From NCBI GenBank assembly GCA_024691145.1, contig JAILNW010000365.1, positions 1-6,237 of the forward strand: a stretch of 6,237 bases of DNA, read 5' to 3'. The notes under the pieces were generated by a model. That model was not told the origin of the DNA, did not search any database, and was given only the letters and a program-made list of their open reading frames with translations. Below, piece after piece: positions 1-5,188 of this stretch; position 1 is the stretch's first letter; each line of letters opens with the position of its first letter. This stretch comes from Lachnospiraceae bacterium. GTDB lineage: Bacteria; Bacillota; Clostridia; Lachnospirales; Lachnospiraceae. A program made the position numbers and the translations under genes.

Positions 1-1
1 A

Positions 2-163
2 ATTTCAGATGAAGAACTAACAGAACGCTTTAAGGAATCAATAAGAATAGATGACGAGATTAGGAGAATAAAAGGCTTACCTGTAGCTAGGTATGACAGC
101 AAGTCAAAAAAAGCATACCTTGAATATCCAGATGGGAGACGAGAATATGTTGGAGAAAAATAA
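2..163 (+). CDS. Hypothetical protein, C-terminal fragment (5' end outside window)
   Basis: An open frame enters from the left edge and ends at TAA 161-163, giving 53 residues. It contains no methionine, so the start lies upstream of the window. The fragment is highly charged: an acidic/basic, probably helical stretch (DEELTERFKESIRIDDEIRR), then KGLPVARYDSKSKKAYLEY and a basic PDGRREYVGEK tail. The second part reads like a small beta-hairpin, with alternating aromatic and charged residues and a PDG turn. I have a loose impression of similar short proteins in Lachnospiraceae but cannot name a family or function. There is no signal peptide or membrane segment in the visible part. Its stop codon forms the left edge of a palindrome. 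It converges with the tRNA-Leu gene, and no plus-strand terminator with a good U-tract follows it. The alternative is a chance open frame, but the regular charged sequence and natural codon choice argue for a real gene end. Confidence 0.55.
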   Translation: MSDEELTERFKESIRIDDEIRRIKGLPVARYDSKSKKAYLEYPDGRREYVGEK

Positions 164-182
164 AACATCATATGATGTTTTA
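161..182. repeat. Perfect 22-bp palindrome at the end of the upstream gene
   Basis: Positions 161-182 are identical to their own reverse complement, with core AACATCATATGATGTT and the centre between 171 and 172. The palindrome begins at the first base of the TAA stop of the upstream frame. Its right half is the first unit of the adjacent 12-bp tandem repeats. As RNA it could form a long AU-rich hairpin. As DNA it has the symmetry expected of a dimeric regulator's operator. No U-tract follows, so it is not a standard terminator. The symmetry is seen directly; any function is inference. Confidence 0.75.
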
Positions 183-208
183 AATGATGTTATAAATGAT
201 GTTTTAAA
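173..208 (+). repeat. Three tandem 12-bp direct repeats
   Basis: Three head-to-tail units lie at 173-184 (TGATGTTTTAAA), 185-196 (TGATGTTATAAA) and 197-208 (TGATGTTTTAAA). Units 1 and 3 are identical and unit 2 differs at one base. The first unit overlaps the right arm of the palindrome at 161-182, so four TGATGTT motifs (one inverted) occur within 48 bp. A 12-bp period is close to one helical turn, so the motifs face roughly one side of the DNA. A similar single copy in the opposite orientation (TAAAACATCATTATAA) lies just after tyrA at 1608-1623. Confidence 0.75.
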
Positions 209-219
209 TTAAGACAAAT

Positions 220-255
220 AAAAAAGGTGCAATGTCAGTAACGACATGCACCTTT
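220..255 (-). terminator. Rho-independent terminator of tRNA-Leu
   Basis: Arms 223-236 and 243-255 pair as a 13-bp stem with one bulged A and a 6-base loop (237-242). Read on the minus strand the stem is followed by a run of six T (complement of 220-225) and then ATTTG. This is a standard intrinsic terminator about 10 bases beyond the 3' end of the tRNA. On the plus strand only TTT follows the stem, so any stopping of the convergent left-hand gene would be weak. Confidence 0.85.
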
Positions 256-264
256 AAAAAATCG

Positions 265-348
265 TGCGGATAACAGGACTTGAACCTGCATGAGGTTGCC
301 CTCATATGGACCTGAACCATACGCGTCTGCCAATTCCGCCATATCCGC
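265..348 (-). tRNA. tRNA-Leu (anticodon CAG, reads CUG)
   Basis: Read on the minus strand, the acceptor arm GCGGATA (348-342) pairs fully with TATCCGC (272-266), followed by discriminator A at 265. The D-arm region contains AATTGGCAGACG. The anticodon arm is TATGG-TTCAGGT-CCATA, giving anticodon CAG. A long variable arm (TGAGGGCAACCTCA) marks a class II tRNA, as expected for leucine. The T arm carries GGTTCAAGTCC. The CCA end is not encoded, because CGA follows, so it must be added by the CCA-adding enzyme. The gene is 84 nt, normal for tRNA-Leu. It is a stand-alone gene with its own promoter and terminator, convergent with the left-hand fragment and divergent from tyrA. Everything needed for folding is present. 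Confidence 0.96.
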
Positions 349-358
349 AAGCAAATAT

Positions 359-387
359 ATTATAATACATTTTTTTACAAAAATCAA
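359..387 (-). promoter_or_regulatory. Promoter of tRNA-Leu
   Basis: On the minus strand a -35 box TTGATT (387-382) is followed after exactly 17 bases by a consensus -10 box TATAAT (364-359). Transcription would start near 352, only a few bases before the mature tRNA 5' end at 348. The perfect -10 fits a strongly expressed stable RNA. Confidence 0.8.
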
Positions 388-444
388 GCAAAAAATTAGG
401 TAAAATTTTATCAAAATACTTTAGTACAATAATGTATTAATGGG

Positions 445-473
445 TTGACATATTAAACAAAAGATAGTATACT
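445..473 (+). promoter_or_regulatory. Promoter of tyrA
   Basis: A consensus -35 TTGACA (445-450), a 17-base spacer and -10 TATACT (468-473) make a strong sigma-A-type promoter. The expected start near 480 leaves a leader of only about 24 nt before tyrA. That is too short for a T-box or attenuator, so any regulation would act at the promoter or through the enzyme's ACT domain. The region between this promoter and that of tRNA-Leu (about 388-444) is AT-rich and holds only a 10-bp TAAAATTTTA palindrome at 401-410. Confidence 0.82.
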
Positions 474-503
474 AACAATAGATTAATTATGGAGGTCATA
501 TAT

Positions 504-1601
504 ATGTTTAATAAGATTGGTATTATAGGCTTGGGACTAATTGGGGGATCCATTGCAAAGAAAACAAGAAAAGTTTATCCTGAGATTTGCATTAAGGCTA
601 TGAATGATAGAAATAAAGCTGCCATAAAACAGGCGATAGAAGATGGTGTTGTTAATGAAGAGGGGAATACTATAGAGGATTTTTCAGACTGTGATCTGAT
701 TATTCTTTGCGCACCTGTTAAGACTAATATCGTTTATCTTGAAAAGCTTAAAGATATATGTAAAGAAGAATGTATTATTACAGATGTAGGAAGCGTTAAG
801 GGAGATATCCACAAGGAAGTTATAAAACTTGGCATGGAAGAAGTATTTGTTGGAGGACATCCAATGGCTGGTTCTGAAAAGAGCGGTTATGAAGCTGCTA
901 AGGATTACCTTCTTGAGAATGCTTATTATATAGTTACAAAGACAGCTAATTCAGATAATAAAAAGGTAGAACTAATGGAGAAGTTTGCTAAGAGTTTAGG
1001 GGCTATTCCTCTTATTCTTGATGCCACAGAACATGATAAGTGTGTTGCTGTAATAAGCCATGTGCCTCATATTGTTGCATATTCTTTAGTTAAGCTGTTA
1101 AAGGATAATGACCTTATGGATGAAACCATGAAGAAGATAGCAGCAGGCGGTTTTAAGGACATAACAAGAATCGCATCATCTTCACCTAAGATGTGGGAGA
1201 ATATTTGCATGTCCAACAGTGAAGCTATTAATAATTATCTTGATATTTTTGAAGGATATATTAGCGAGATAAAAAATGCAATAAAAAAGGACAACTCAGA
1301 AGTATTATTTAATACATTTACTGAATCAAAGAACTACAGAGACAGCATTAATTCAAACTTCAGAGGTGCTATTAATAAGTCATATGACTTATATGTAGAC
1401 ATACTTGATGAAACTGGAGCAATTGCAACTATAGCCACAATACTTGCAAGAAAGAGTATAAGCATACTTAATATAGCAATTATCCATAACCGAGATTTTG
1501 AAGAAGGTGTTTTAAAGATAACATTCCATGATGAAGAAGCATTAGAACAGGCTAAGAAGATACTTGTTGCCTGTGATTACATAATACATGAGAAAAAATA
1601 A
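504..1601 (+). CDS. tyrA: Prephenate dehydrogenase with C-terminal ACT domain
   Basis: TyrA oxidatively decarboxylates prephenate to 4-hydroxyphenylpyruvate with NAD(P)+, the committed step to tyrosine, in the cytoplasm. The start was set at ATG 504 (365 aa) because GGAGG at 491-495 sits 8 bases upstream. An in-frame ATG at 489 overlaps that site and is rejected. The N-terminal Rossmann domain begins with KIGIIGLGLIGGSIA, whose GxGxxG motif (Gly9, Gly11, Gly14) binds the dinucleotide. DVGSVK (94-99) and GGHPMAGSE (117-125, with the family's catalytic His at 119) follow. The helical dimerisation domain carries SHVPH (185-189), FKDITR (217-222; the Arg is a family substrate-binding position) and MW (230-231). 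Residues from about 294 to 365 (YDLYVDILDETGAIATI and onward) form an ACT domain, which in this family binds amino acids and gives tyrosine feedback control. There is no fused chorismate mutase. The length and motifs are complete, so the enzyme should be active. The gene is monocistronic, between its own promoter and terminator. Confidence 0.96.
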   Translation: MFNKIGIIGLGLIGGSIAKKTRKVYPEICIKAMNDRNKAAIKQAIEDGVVNEEGNTIEDFSDCDLIILCAPVKTNIVYLEKLKDICKEECIITDVGSVKGDIHKEVIKLGMEEVFVGGHPMAGSEKSGYEAAKDYLLENAYYIVTKTANSDNKKVELMEKFAKSLGAIPLILDATEHDKCVAVISHVPHIVAYSLVKLLKDNDLMDETMKKIAAGGFKDITRIASSSPKMWENICMSNSEAINNYLDIFEGYISEIKNAIKKDNSEVLFNTFTESKNYRDSINSNFRGAINKSYDLYVDILDETGAIATIATILARKSISILNIAIIHNRDFEEGVLKITFHDEEALEQAKKILVACDYIIHEKK

Positions 1602-1649
1602 TTGTTGTAAAACATCATTATAAAAGTTATTTATATGGTATTATTATGG

Positions 1650-1685
1650 AAAAAGTATAATGTAAGAGAGCATTATGCTTTTTTT
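1650..1685 (+). terminator. Rho-independent terminator of tyrA
   Basis: Arms 1650-1662 (AAAAAGTATAATG) and 1671-1683 pair over 13 positions with a single G-U wobble and an 8-base loop. The stem runs into seven consecutive T (1679-1685), then ATTTG. It lies about 50 bases after the tyrA stop and closes that unit. Confidence 0.85.
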
Positions 1686-1764
1686 ATTTGTAAAATTGCA
1701 TAAATAATATATGATTATCAGACGATATATGTACATGGTGAACAAAAAATCAGCAAATATGGTA

Positions 1765-1795
1765 AAATATGTAAGGTGTTTTAAAATACATATTT
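1765..1795. promoter_or_regulatory. Inverted repeat upstream of the transporter promoter (possible operator)
   Basis: AAATATGTA (1765-1773) and TACATATTT (1787-1795) form a perfect 9-bp inverted repeat with 13 bases between arms, ending five bases before the putative -35 box at 1800. The arms are 22 bp apart, about two helical turns, which would suit an activator or repressor dimer. No U-tract follows, so it is not a terminator. In such AT-rich DNA chance remains possible, and I cannot link it to a named regulator such as PhoP. Confidence 0.3.
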
Positions 1796-1799
1796 ATTA

Positions 1800-1828
1800 T
1801 TGCAAAAAAAATATATATCCATTAAAAT
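1800..1828 (+). promoter_or_regulatory. Probable promoter of the Na/Pi-cotransporter-family gene
   Basis: TTGCAA (1800-1805), 17 bases, TAAAAT (1823-1828): four of six -35 and five of six -10 consensus bases at ideal spacing. The predicted start near 1835 gives an 80-nt leader. It is the best-spaced pair I found between the tyrA terminator and the gene. Confidence 0.55.
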
Positions 1829-1917
1829 ATAAGTGTGGAGAGGGATGTTGCCACGAGAGAAAGAATATATTTGAGAGTATTATTAAATCGGTTATATACT
1901 GATGGAATGGAGAAATT

Positions 1918-3705
1918 ATGGAATTTGATGAAGTAATGACGATGGTTGGTGGTTTATTAGGCGGACTTGCATTTTTCCTTTTTGGTATGAGCATTATGTC
2001 ATCTAATCTGAAGAAAGCAGCAGGAGGAAGGCTGCAGCAGTTATTAAAGAAGATGACAACCAGTCCTCTAAAGAGTCTTGCTGTTGGTGCAGGAATTACT
2101 GTACTTATACAATCATCATCAGCATTTACTGTTATGCTTGTAGGTTTAGTTAACTCAAGCCTTATGCAGATGGCTGATACTATACCGATGATGATGGGTT
2201 CTGATATTGGAACAACATTTACTGCATGGATTACAAGTTTATCAGACATTGAGGGAACAGGTCCTATGGCTTTATTAAAGCCACAGAATTTTTCACCATT
2301 CGTTGCACTTATAGGTGTTATAATTACAATGGTTGCAAAGAGTGACAGAAAGAAAGATATAGGAACTATTCTTGTTGGATTTGCCATACTTATGACTGGT
2401 ATGAATTTTATGGGTAATGCTGTAAGCAGTGTTAAGGATTCACCAAATTTTCAGAGTATGCTTGAAACTACTAGAAATCCTGTTATAGCTGTTGCAGTAT
2501 CAACATTATTTACAGGTATTATTCAAAGTTCAGCTGCAACAATTGTTACCTTACAGGGAATTTCAAAATCAGGAATGATGACCTATGAGATGGCTTTGCC
2601 ACTTGTTATAGGTGCTAATATTGGTACATGTGCCACTGCACTTATCTCAAGTATAGGTGTTACAAAGAATGCCAAGAGAGTTTCAGTTGTTCATATATTA
2701 ACTAAGGTTATTGGTGGCTTTGTTGTACTTTGTTTATTCTATGCAGTTAATTCGGTATTGGATATATCTGTTATGGATACTGCTATTAATGGTGTAGGAA
2801 TAGCAGGTTTACATACGTTATTTAACGTAACTATTACAATTATTCTTTTGCCATTCAGAAAGACTTTGGAGAAACTTTCTTATGTATTTGTTCGAGAGGA
2901 TGAGAAGGATGATGAGTATGAGTTCATTGATGATCGTCTTCTTAGAACACCAGCCTTTGCAGTTGGAGAAGTTAACTCACTTGTAAATGATATGGCAAGA
3001 CTTTCAAAGGATACAATTATAGATGCTATATCTATTCTTCATGATTATGATAAGGTTACTGCACAGAAGATACTTCTTAATGAGGATGAGGTAGACAGAT
3101 ATGAGGATGAACTTGGTACATTTTTAGTTAAGCTTTCATCATGTACATTGTCTGTATCTGACTCAAGAAAGGTATCTAAGTACCTTCACTCCATGGGAGA
3201 TTTTGAAAGAATATCAGACCATGCCGTTAATATAGTAAGGTCAGTTAATGAGATACAAGATAAGGATCTTAAGTTCTCTAAGGAGGCAGCAGAAGAGATA
3301 GCTGTTTTAGAGGCTGCCATAACTGAGATTCTTGATATTACAGTTAAGGCATATTGTAATGATGATGTTAAACTTGCCAAGAAGGTTGAGCCTTTGGAGG
3401 AAGTAATTGATGAGATTATTATGAAGATTAAGAATAATCACATTAACAGATTACAAAAGGGAAATTGTACAATCGAGATGGGATTTGTACTTAATGATAT
3501 ACTTACTAACTACGAGCGTGTATCTGACCACTGTTCTAATATAGCAGTTGCAATTATTGAGGTTACACAGGGAAGTTTTGAGACACACCAGTATCTTCAC
3601 GAAGTTAAGTATCTTAAATCAGAGTCTTACAGAAAAGAAAGAGACAAGTTCGGCAAGGATTTTGACAGCTATGGAAAGAAATATTTGTCTAAGATACACA
3701 AGTAA
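1918..3705 (+). CDS. Na/Pi cotransporter family protein with C-terminal PhoU-like domain (NptA/YjbB type)
   Basis: This 595-residue membrane protein belongs to the sodium-dependent phosphate transporter family (COG1283, PF02690). Residues 1-315 hold two inverted-repeat halves. The first has QSSSA (65-69) and GSDIGTT (94-100). The second has QSSAA (203-207) and GANIGTC (232-238). These QSS motifs are the family's substrate-site hallmarks. About nine hydrophobic segments can be seen (near 10-28, 54-80, 86-105, 126-141, 148-170, 188-214, 223-246, 255-281, 290-312). An acidic linker (326-339) leads to a cytoplasmic PhoU-like helical region (about 350-550) with two metal-cluster motifs, DFERISD (428-434) and NYERVSD (531-537). 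The start at ATG 1918 follows TGGAG at 1908-1912. Direction of transport is uncertain: animal homologues import phosphate with Na+, while E. coli YjbB has been linked to export. About 34 of 42 lysine codons are AAG, unlike the gene at the right edge. The gene is complete and no strong terminator follows it. Confidence 0.93.
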   Translation: MEFDEVMTMVGGLLGGLAFFLFGMSIMSSNLKKAAGGRLQQLLKKMTTSPLKSLAVGAGITVLIQSSSAFTVMLVGLVNSSLMQMADTIPMMMGSDIGTTFTAWITSLSDIEGTGPMALLKPQNFSPFVALIGVIITMVAKSDRKKDIGTILVGFAILMTGMNFMGNAVSSVKDSPNFQSMLETTRNPVIAVAVSTLFTGIIQSSAATIVTLQGISKSGMMTYEMALPLVIGANIGTCATALISSIGVTKNAKRVSVVHILTKVIGGFVVLCLFYAVNSVLDISVMDTAINGVGIAGLHTLFNVTITIILLPFRKTLEKLSYVFVREDEKDDEYEFIDDRLLRTPAFAVGEVNSLVNDMARLSKDTIIDAISILHDYDKVTAQKILLNEDEVDRYEDELGTFLVKLSSCTLSVSDSRKVSKYLHSMGDFERISDHAVNIVRSVNEIQDKDLKFSKEAAEEIAVLEAAITEILDITVKAYCNDDVKLAKKVEPLEEVIDEIIMKIKNNHINRLQKGNCTIEMGFVLNDILTNYERVSDHCSNIAVAIIEVTQGSFETHQYLHEVKYLKSESYRKERDKFGKDFDSYGKKYLSKIHK

Positions 3706-3724
3706 ACCTTTAATGTTTGTGTAT
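3694..3724 (+). repeat. Inverted repeat across the end of the transporter gene
   Basis: ATACACAA (3694-3701) and TTGTGTAT (3717-3724) are perfect complements with 15 bases between them, and the stop codon at 3703-3705 lies in the loop. The next T-run (TTTTTT) begins at about 3738, too far away for a classical terminator. AACCTTTA also occurs twice nearby (3705-3712 and 3729-3736). It may be an mRNA 3'-end stabiliser or weak terminator, or simply chance. Confidence 0.35.
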
Positions 3725-3732
3725 TATTAACC

Positions 3733-3761
3733 TTTACTTTTTTGGAAAAAATATGTAAAAT
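3733..3761 (+). promoter_or_regulatory. Possible promoter of the lipoprotein gene
   Basis: TTTACT (3733-3738), 17 bases, TAAAAT (3756-3761): four of six and five of six consensus matches at ideal spacing. The start would be near 3768, about 28 nt before the lipoprotein ATG. Without a strong terminator upstream, read-through from the transporter gene is also possible. Confidence 0.45.
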
Positions 3762-3795
3762 GGTATGTGGAAGACTGATTAAGGGAGGAATTTTC

Positions 3796-4266
3796 ATGAA
3801 GAAAAAATTAGTACTTGTCTGCATGGCATTTGCAGCATTAACTTTATTCACTACGGGTTGTGATTCAAAACTTAGCAAGGGAACACCTAAGGAGACATTA
3901 ACTCCTGCAGTACCAGAAGGATTAGAAGATGCAAGTCTTGAAACTGATGATGCTGTAGAGTATGCGAAAGCTATACAGAATATTATTGCTGATAAGAATT
4001 TATATGCATTTGCTGAACAGTGCACATATCCAATTACATTAACATTTACTAATGAAACTGTTGGTAATATTAATGAGATGAAAGCACTTGATGCAACTGA
4101 GGTGATTAATGACAGTTTTGCGATAGATATATTCGAAACAACTGCAGAAGAAGTTAAGGAAGAGAATGGCGTATATACATTAGGAACTGAAGAGAGATAT
4201 GTAAGCTTTAAGTGGATAGAGAGTGAGAGTAAGTTTAGCATTATTAAGATTGCTAATGCTAAATAA
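3796..4266 (+). CDS. Small lipoprotein of unknown function
   Basis: The 156-residue protein starts at ATG 3796, chosen because AGGGAGG (3782-3788) lies 7 bases upstream and because it gives a clean signal sequence. An upstream in-frame ATG (3742) would prepend 18 residues to it. MKKK is followed by a hydrophobic core (5-18) and the lipobox FTTGC, so Cys22 should be lipidated after cleavage and the protein held on the outer face of the membrane. The mature part has a short Pro/Thr/Glu-rich linker (about 26-50). A compact domain follows: helix DDAVEYAKAIQNIIADKNLY, then QCTYPITLTF, an NEMKALDATEVI segment, and a closing strand pair ending FKWIESESKFSIIKIAN. This order resembles NTF2/SnoaL-like cystatin-fold lipoproteins common in clostridia, but that is an impression from pattern. 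No catalytic residues can be named. It lies 90 bp after the phosphate-transporter gene, which hints at but does not prove a link. Confidence 0.85.
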   Translation: MKKKLVLVCMAFAALTLFTTGCDSKLSKGTPKETLTPAVPEGLEDASLETDDAVEYAKAIQNIIADKNLYAFAEQCTYPITLTFTNETVGNINEMKALDATEVINDSFAIDIFETTAEEVKEENGVYTLGTEERYVSFKWIESESKFSIIKIANAK

Positions 4267-4278
4267 TGAAACTAATAT
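4250..4278 (+). promoter_or_regulatory. Weak candidate promoter for hisA
   Basis: TTGCTA (4250-4255), 17 bases, TAATAT (4273-4278), each four of six consensus bases. The -35 box lies inside the last codons of the lipoprotein gene. If used, the transcript would begin near 4285 and carry the 22-base palindrome at 4292-4313 in its leader. It could equally be chance in AT-rich sequence, with hisA read from upstream. Confidence 0.25.
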
Positions 4279-4291
4279 TAAAAGATTTTTG

Positions 4292-4313
4292 AGGCATACC
4301 ATATGGTATGCCT
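4292..4313 (+). terminator. Perfect 22-bp palindrome; hairpin after the lipoprotein gene, probable weak terminator
   Basis: AGGCATACC (4292-4300), ATAT, GGTATGCCT (4305-4313) gives a fully paired 9-bp stem with a 4-base loop, the most GC-containing hairpin between the lipoprotein and hisA. It is followed by only three consecutive T (4313-4315) and then ACTAAAT, a poor U-tract, so termination would be partial. It lies 25 bases after the lipoprotein stop and 34 before the hisA start. The minus strand also lacks a T-run. A protein-binding operator is the alternative reading. Confidence 0.55.
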
Positions 4314-4347
4314 TTACTAAATATTAACGATGGAAAGGAAATATATT

Positions 4348-5121
4348 ATGCGTTTCAGACCTTGTATTGATATACATAATGGAAAAGTAAAACAGATTGT
4401 AGGAGGAACTCTTTTAGACAAAGGAGATATGGCAAAGGATAACTTTGTTTCAGATTATGATGGAGGATTTTATGCAAATCTTTATAAATCTAATGGTCTT
4501 AGTGGAGGTCATATAATTATCCTTAATCCAAAGGACAGCCAGTATTATGAAGATGATGTAAAACAGGCGGAACTTGCTCTTAAGGCATATCCTAAGGGAC
4601 TGATGATTGGTGGAGGAATCAATGCTGATAATGCCATGTCATTTCTTGATATGGGAGCTTCTCATGTTATTGTAACATCTTATGTTTTTAAGGATGGAAA
4701 GATAAACTATGAGAATCTTAATAAGATTTTTAAGGTTACTGGAAAAGAAAGACTTGTTCTAGATCTTAGCTGCAGAAAAAAGGAAGGCAATTATTATATA
4801 GTTACTGACAGATGGCAGAAGTTTACTGATGTTGCAATTACATATGATGTTCTTGATGAATTATCAGAATATTGTGACGAATTCCTTATACATGCTGTGG
4901 ATGTTGAGGGGAAAGCTCAAGGTATAGAAGAGGAACTTGCAGGACTTCTTGGAAAATGGTCTAAAATACCTGTTACATATGCAGGGGGAGTGTCATCTTT
5001 TGATGATTTAAATAAACTAAAAACCCTTGGACAAAACAAACTTGATGTTACAATTGGAAGTGCTCTTGATTTATTTGGCGGAAATATGGAGTTCGAAAAA
5101 GTAATACAGTGCTGTCTATAA
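4348..5121 (+). CDS. hisA: Phosphoribosylformimino-AICAR ribotide isomerase, eukaryotic (HIS6) type
   Basis: HisA opens the ribose ring of ProFAR by an Amadori rearrangement to give PRFAR, the fourth step of histidine synthesis, in the cytoplasm. The start was set at ATG 4348 (257 aa), 8 bases after AGGA (4336-4339). An ATG at 4330 sits on that site and is rejected. The protein is a single (beta-alpha)8 barrel. RPCIDIHNGKVKQIVGG (4-20) places the first catalytic Asp at 8. VLDLSCRKK (137-145) carries the second at 139. IGGGIN (87-92), YAGGVSS (211-217) and IGSALDLFGG (236-245) are phosphate-binding loops. The wording CIDIHNG.VKQIVGG, NFVS, LDLSCRK and FLIHAVDVEG matches yeast HIS6 and plant HisA much better than usual bacterial HisA, so it belongs to the eukaryotic-type subfamily (TIGR02129 as I recall it). 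No other his gene is in the window, although most bacterial hisA genes lie in a his operon. All key residues are present. Confidence 0.94.
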   Translation: MRFRPCIDIHNGKVKQIVGGTLLDKGDMAKDNFVSDYDGGFYANLYKSNGLSGGHIIILNPKDSQYYEDDVKQAELALKAYPKGLMIGGGINADNAMSFLDMGASHVIVTSYVFKDGKINYENLNKIFKVTGKERLVLDLSCRKKEGNYYIVTDRWQKFTDVAITYDVLDELSEYCDEFLIHAVDVEGKAQGIEEELAGLLGKWSKIPVTYAGGVSSFDDLNKLKTLGQNKLDVTIGSALDLFGGNMEFEKVIQCCL

Positions 5122-5137
5122 TTTTCTTGTAAGATTG

Positions 5138-5167
5138 TTTACTTTTCGGGGACATTATGTATATAAT
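5138..5167 (+). promoter_or_regulatory. Promoter of the membrane-anchored surface protein
   Basis: TTTACT (5138-5143), 18 bases, consensus TATAAT (5162-5167). A start near 5174 would leave a very short leader (about 15 nt) that still holds the full AAGGAGG ribosome binding site (5177-5183). No terminator was seen in the 67 bases after hisA, so some read-through from hisA is possible. Confidence 0.6.
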
Positions 5168-5188
5168 GGATATTTTAAGGAGGTTTTT

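Larger units (their letters stand above)
1602..1917. other. Intergenic region between tyrA and the phosphate-transporter gene
   Basis: These 316 bases hold no convincing gene. In order they contain a near copy of the TGATGTT repeat in reverse orientation (1608-1623), the tyrA terminator (1650-1685), an AT-rich stretch, an inverted repeat (1765-1795), the probable transporter promoter (1800-1828) and a leader of about 80 nt. Near its 5' end the leader could form a small GTGG/CCAC hairpin (1835-1854). A 63-codon open frame (1711-1902) has no ribosome binding site and a low-complexity Ile/Lys/Tyr-rich product, so it was not called. No riboswitch was recognised. Confidence 0.6.

Noticed and set aside
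161..208. CRISPR array
   Set aside because: The 12-bp units are contiguous with no spacers and are far shorter than CRISPR repeats; no cas gene is nearby.
2..348. Integrated element using tRNA-Leu as attachment site
   Set aside because: No integrase or duplicate of the tRNA 3' end is visible and the tRNA terminator directly follows the gene, so the window gives no junction evidence.
489..503. Upstream ATG as tyrA start
   Set aside because: This ATG overlaps the GGAGG at 491-495 that serves the ATG at 504, and the protein from 504 begins exactly where the Rossmann fold normally starts.
1845..1874. Nine-codon leader peptide (MLPREKEYI) in the transporter leader
   Set aside because: GGAG at 1837-1840 is close to the ATG, but the peptide has no run of a regulatory amino acid and no attenuator hairpin follows it.
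1711..1902. 63-codon plus-strand open frame between tyrA and the transporter
   Set aside because: No ribosome binding site before its ATG, biased Ile/Lys/Tyr-rich product typical of AT-rich noncoding DNA, and it spans the likely transporter promoter and leader.
1797..2387. 196-codon minus-strand open frame
   Set aside because: It lies antisense to the start of the transporter gene, whose family motifs are unmistakable, and has no promoter or ribosome binding site of its own.
3186..3380. Minus-strand 64-codon frame inside the transporter gene
   Set aside because: Mirror of the PhoU-domain coding sequence, with no independent signals.
3548..3730. 60-codon plus-strand frame overlapping the transporter 3' end
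   Set aside because: Lies out of frame inside the conserved transporter C-terminus and lacks a ribosome binding site.
3669..4241. 190-codon minus-strand open frame
   Set aside because: Antisense shadow of the lipoprotein gene; the plus strand has a good ribosome binding site and a textbook lipobox.
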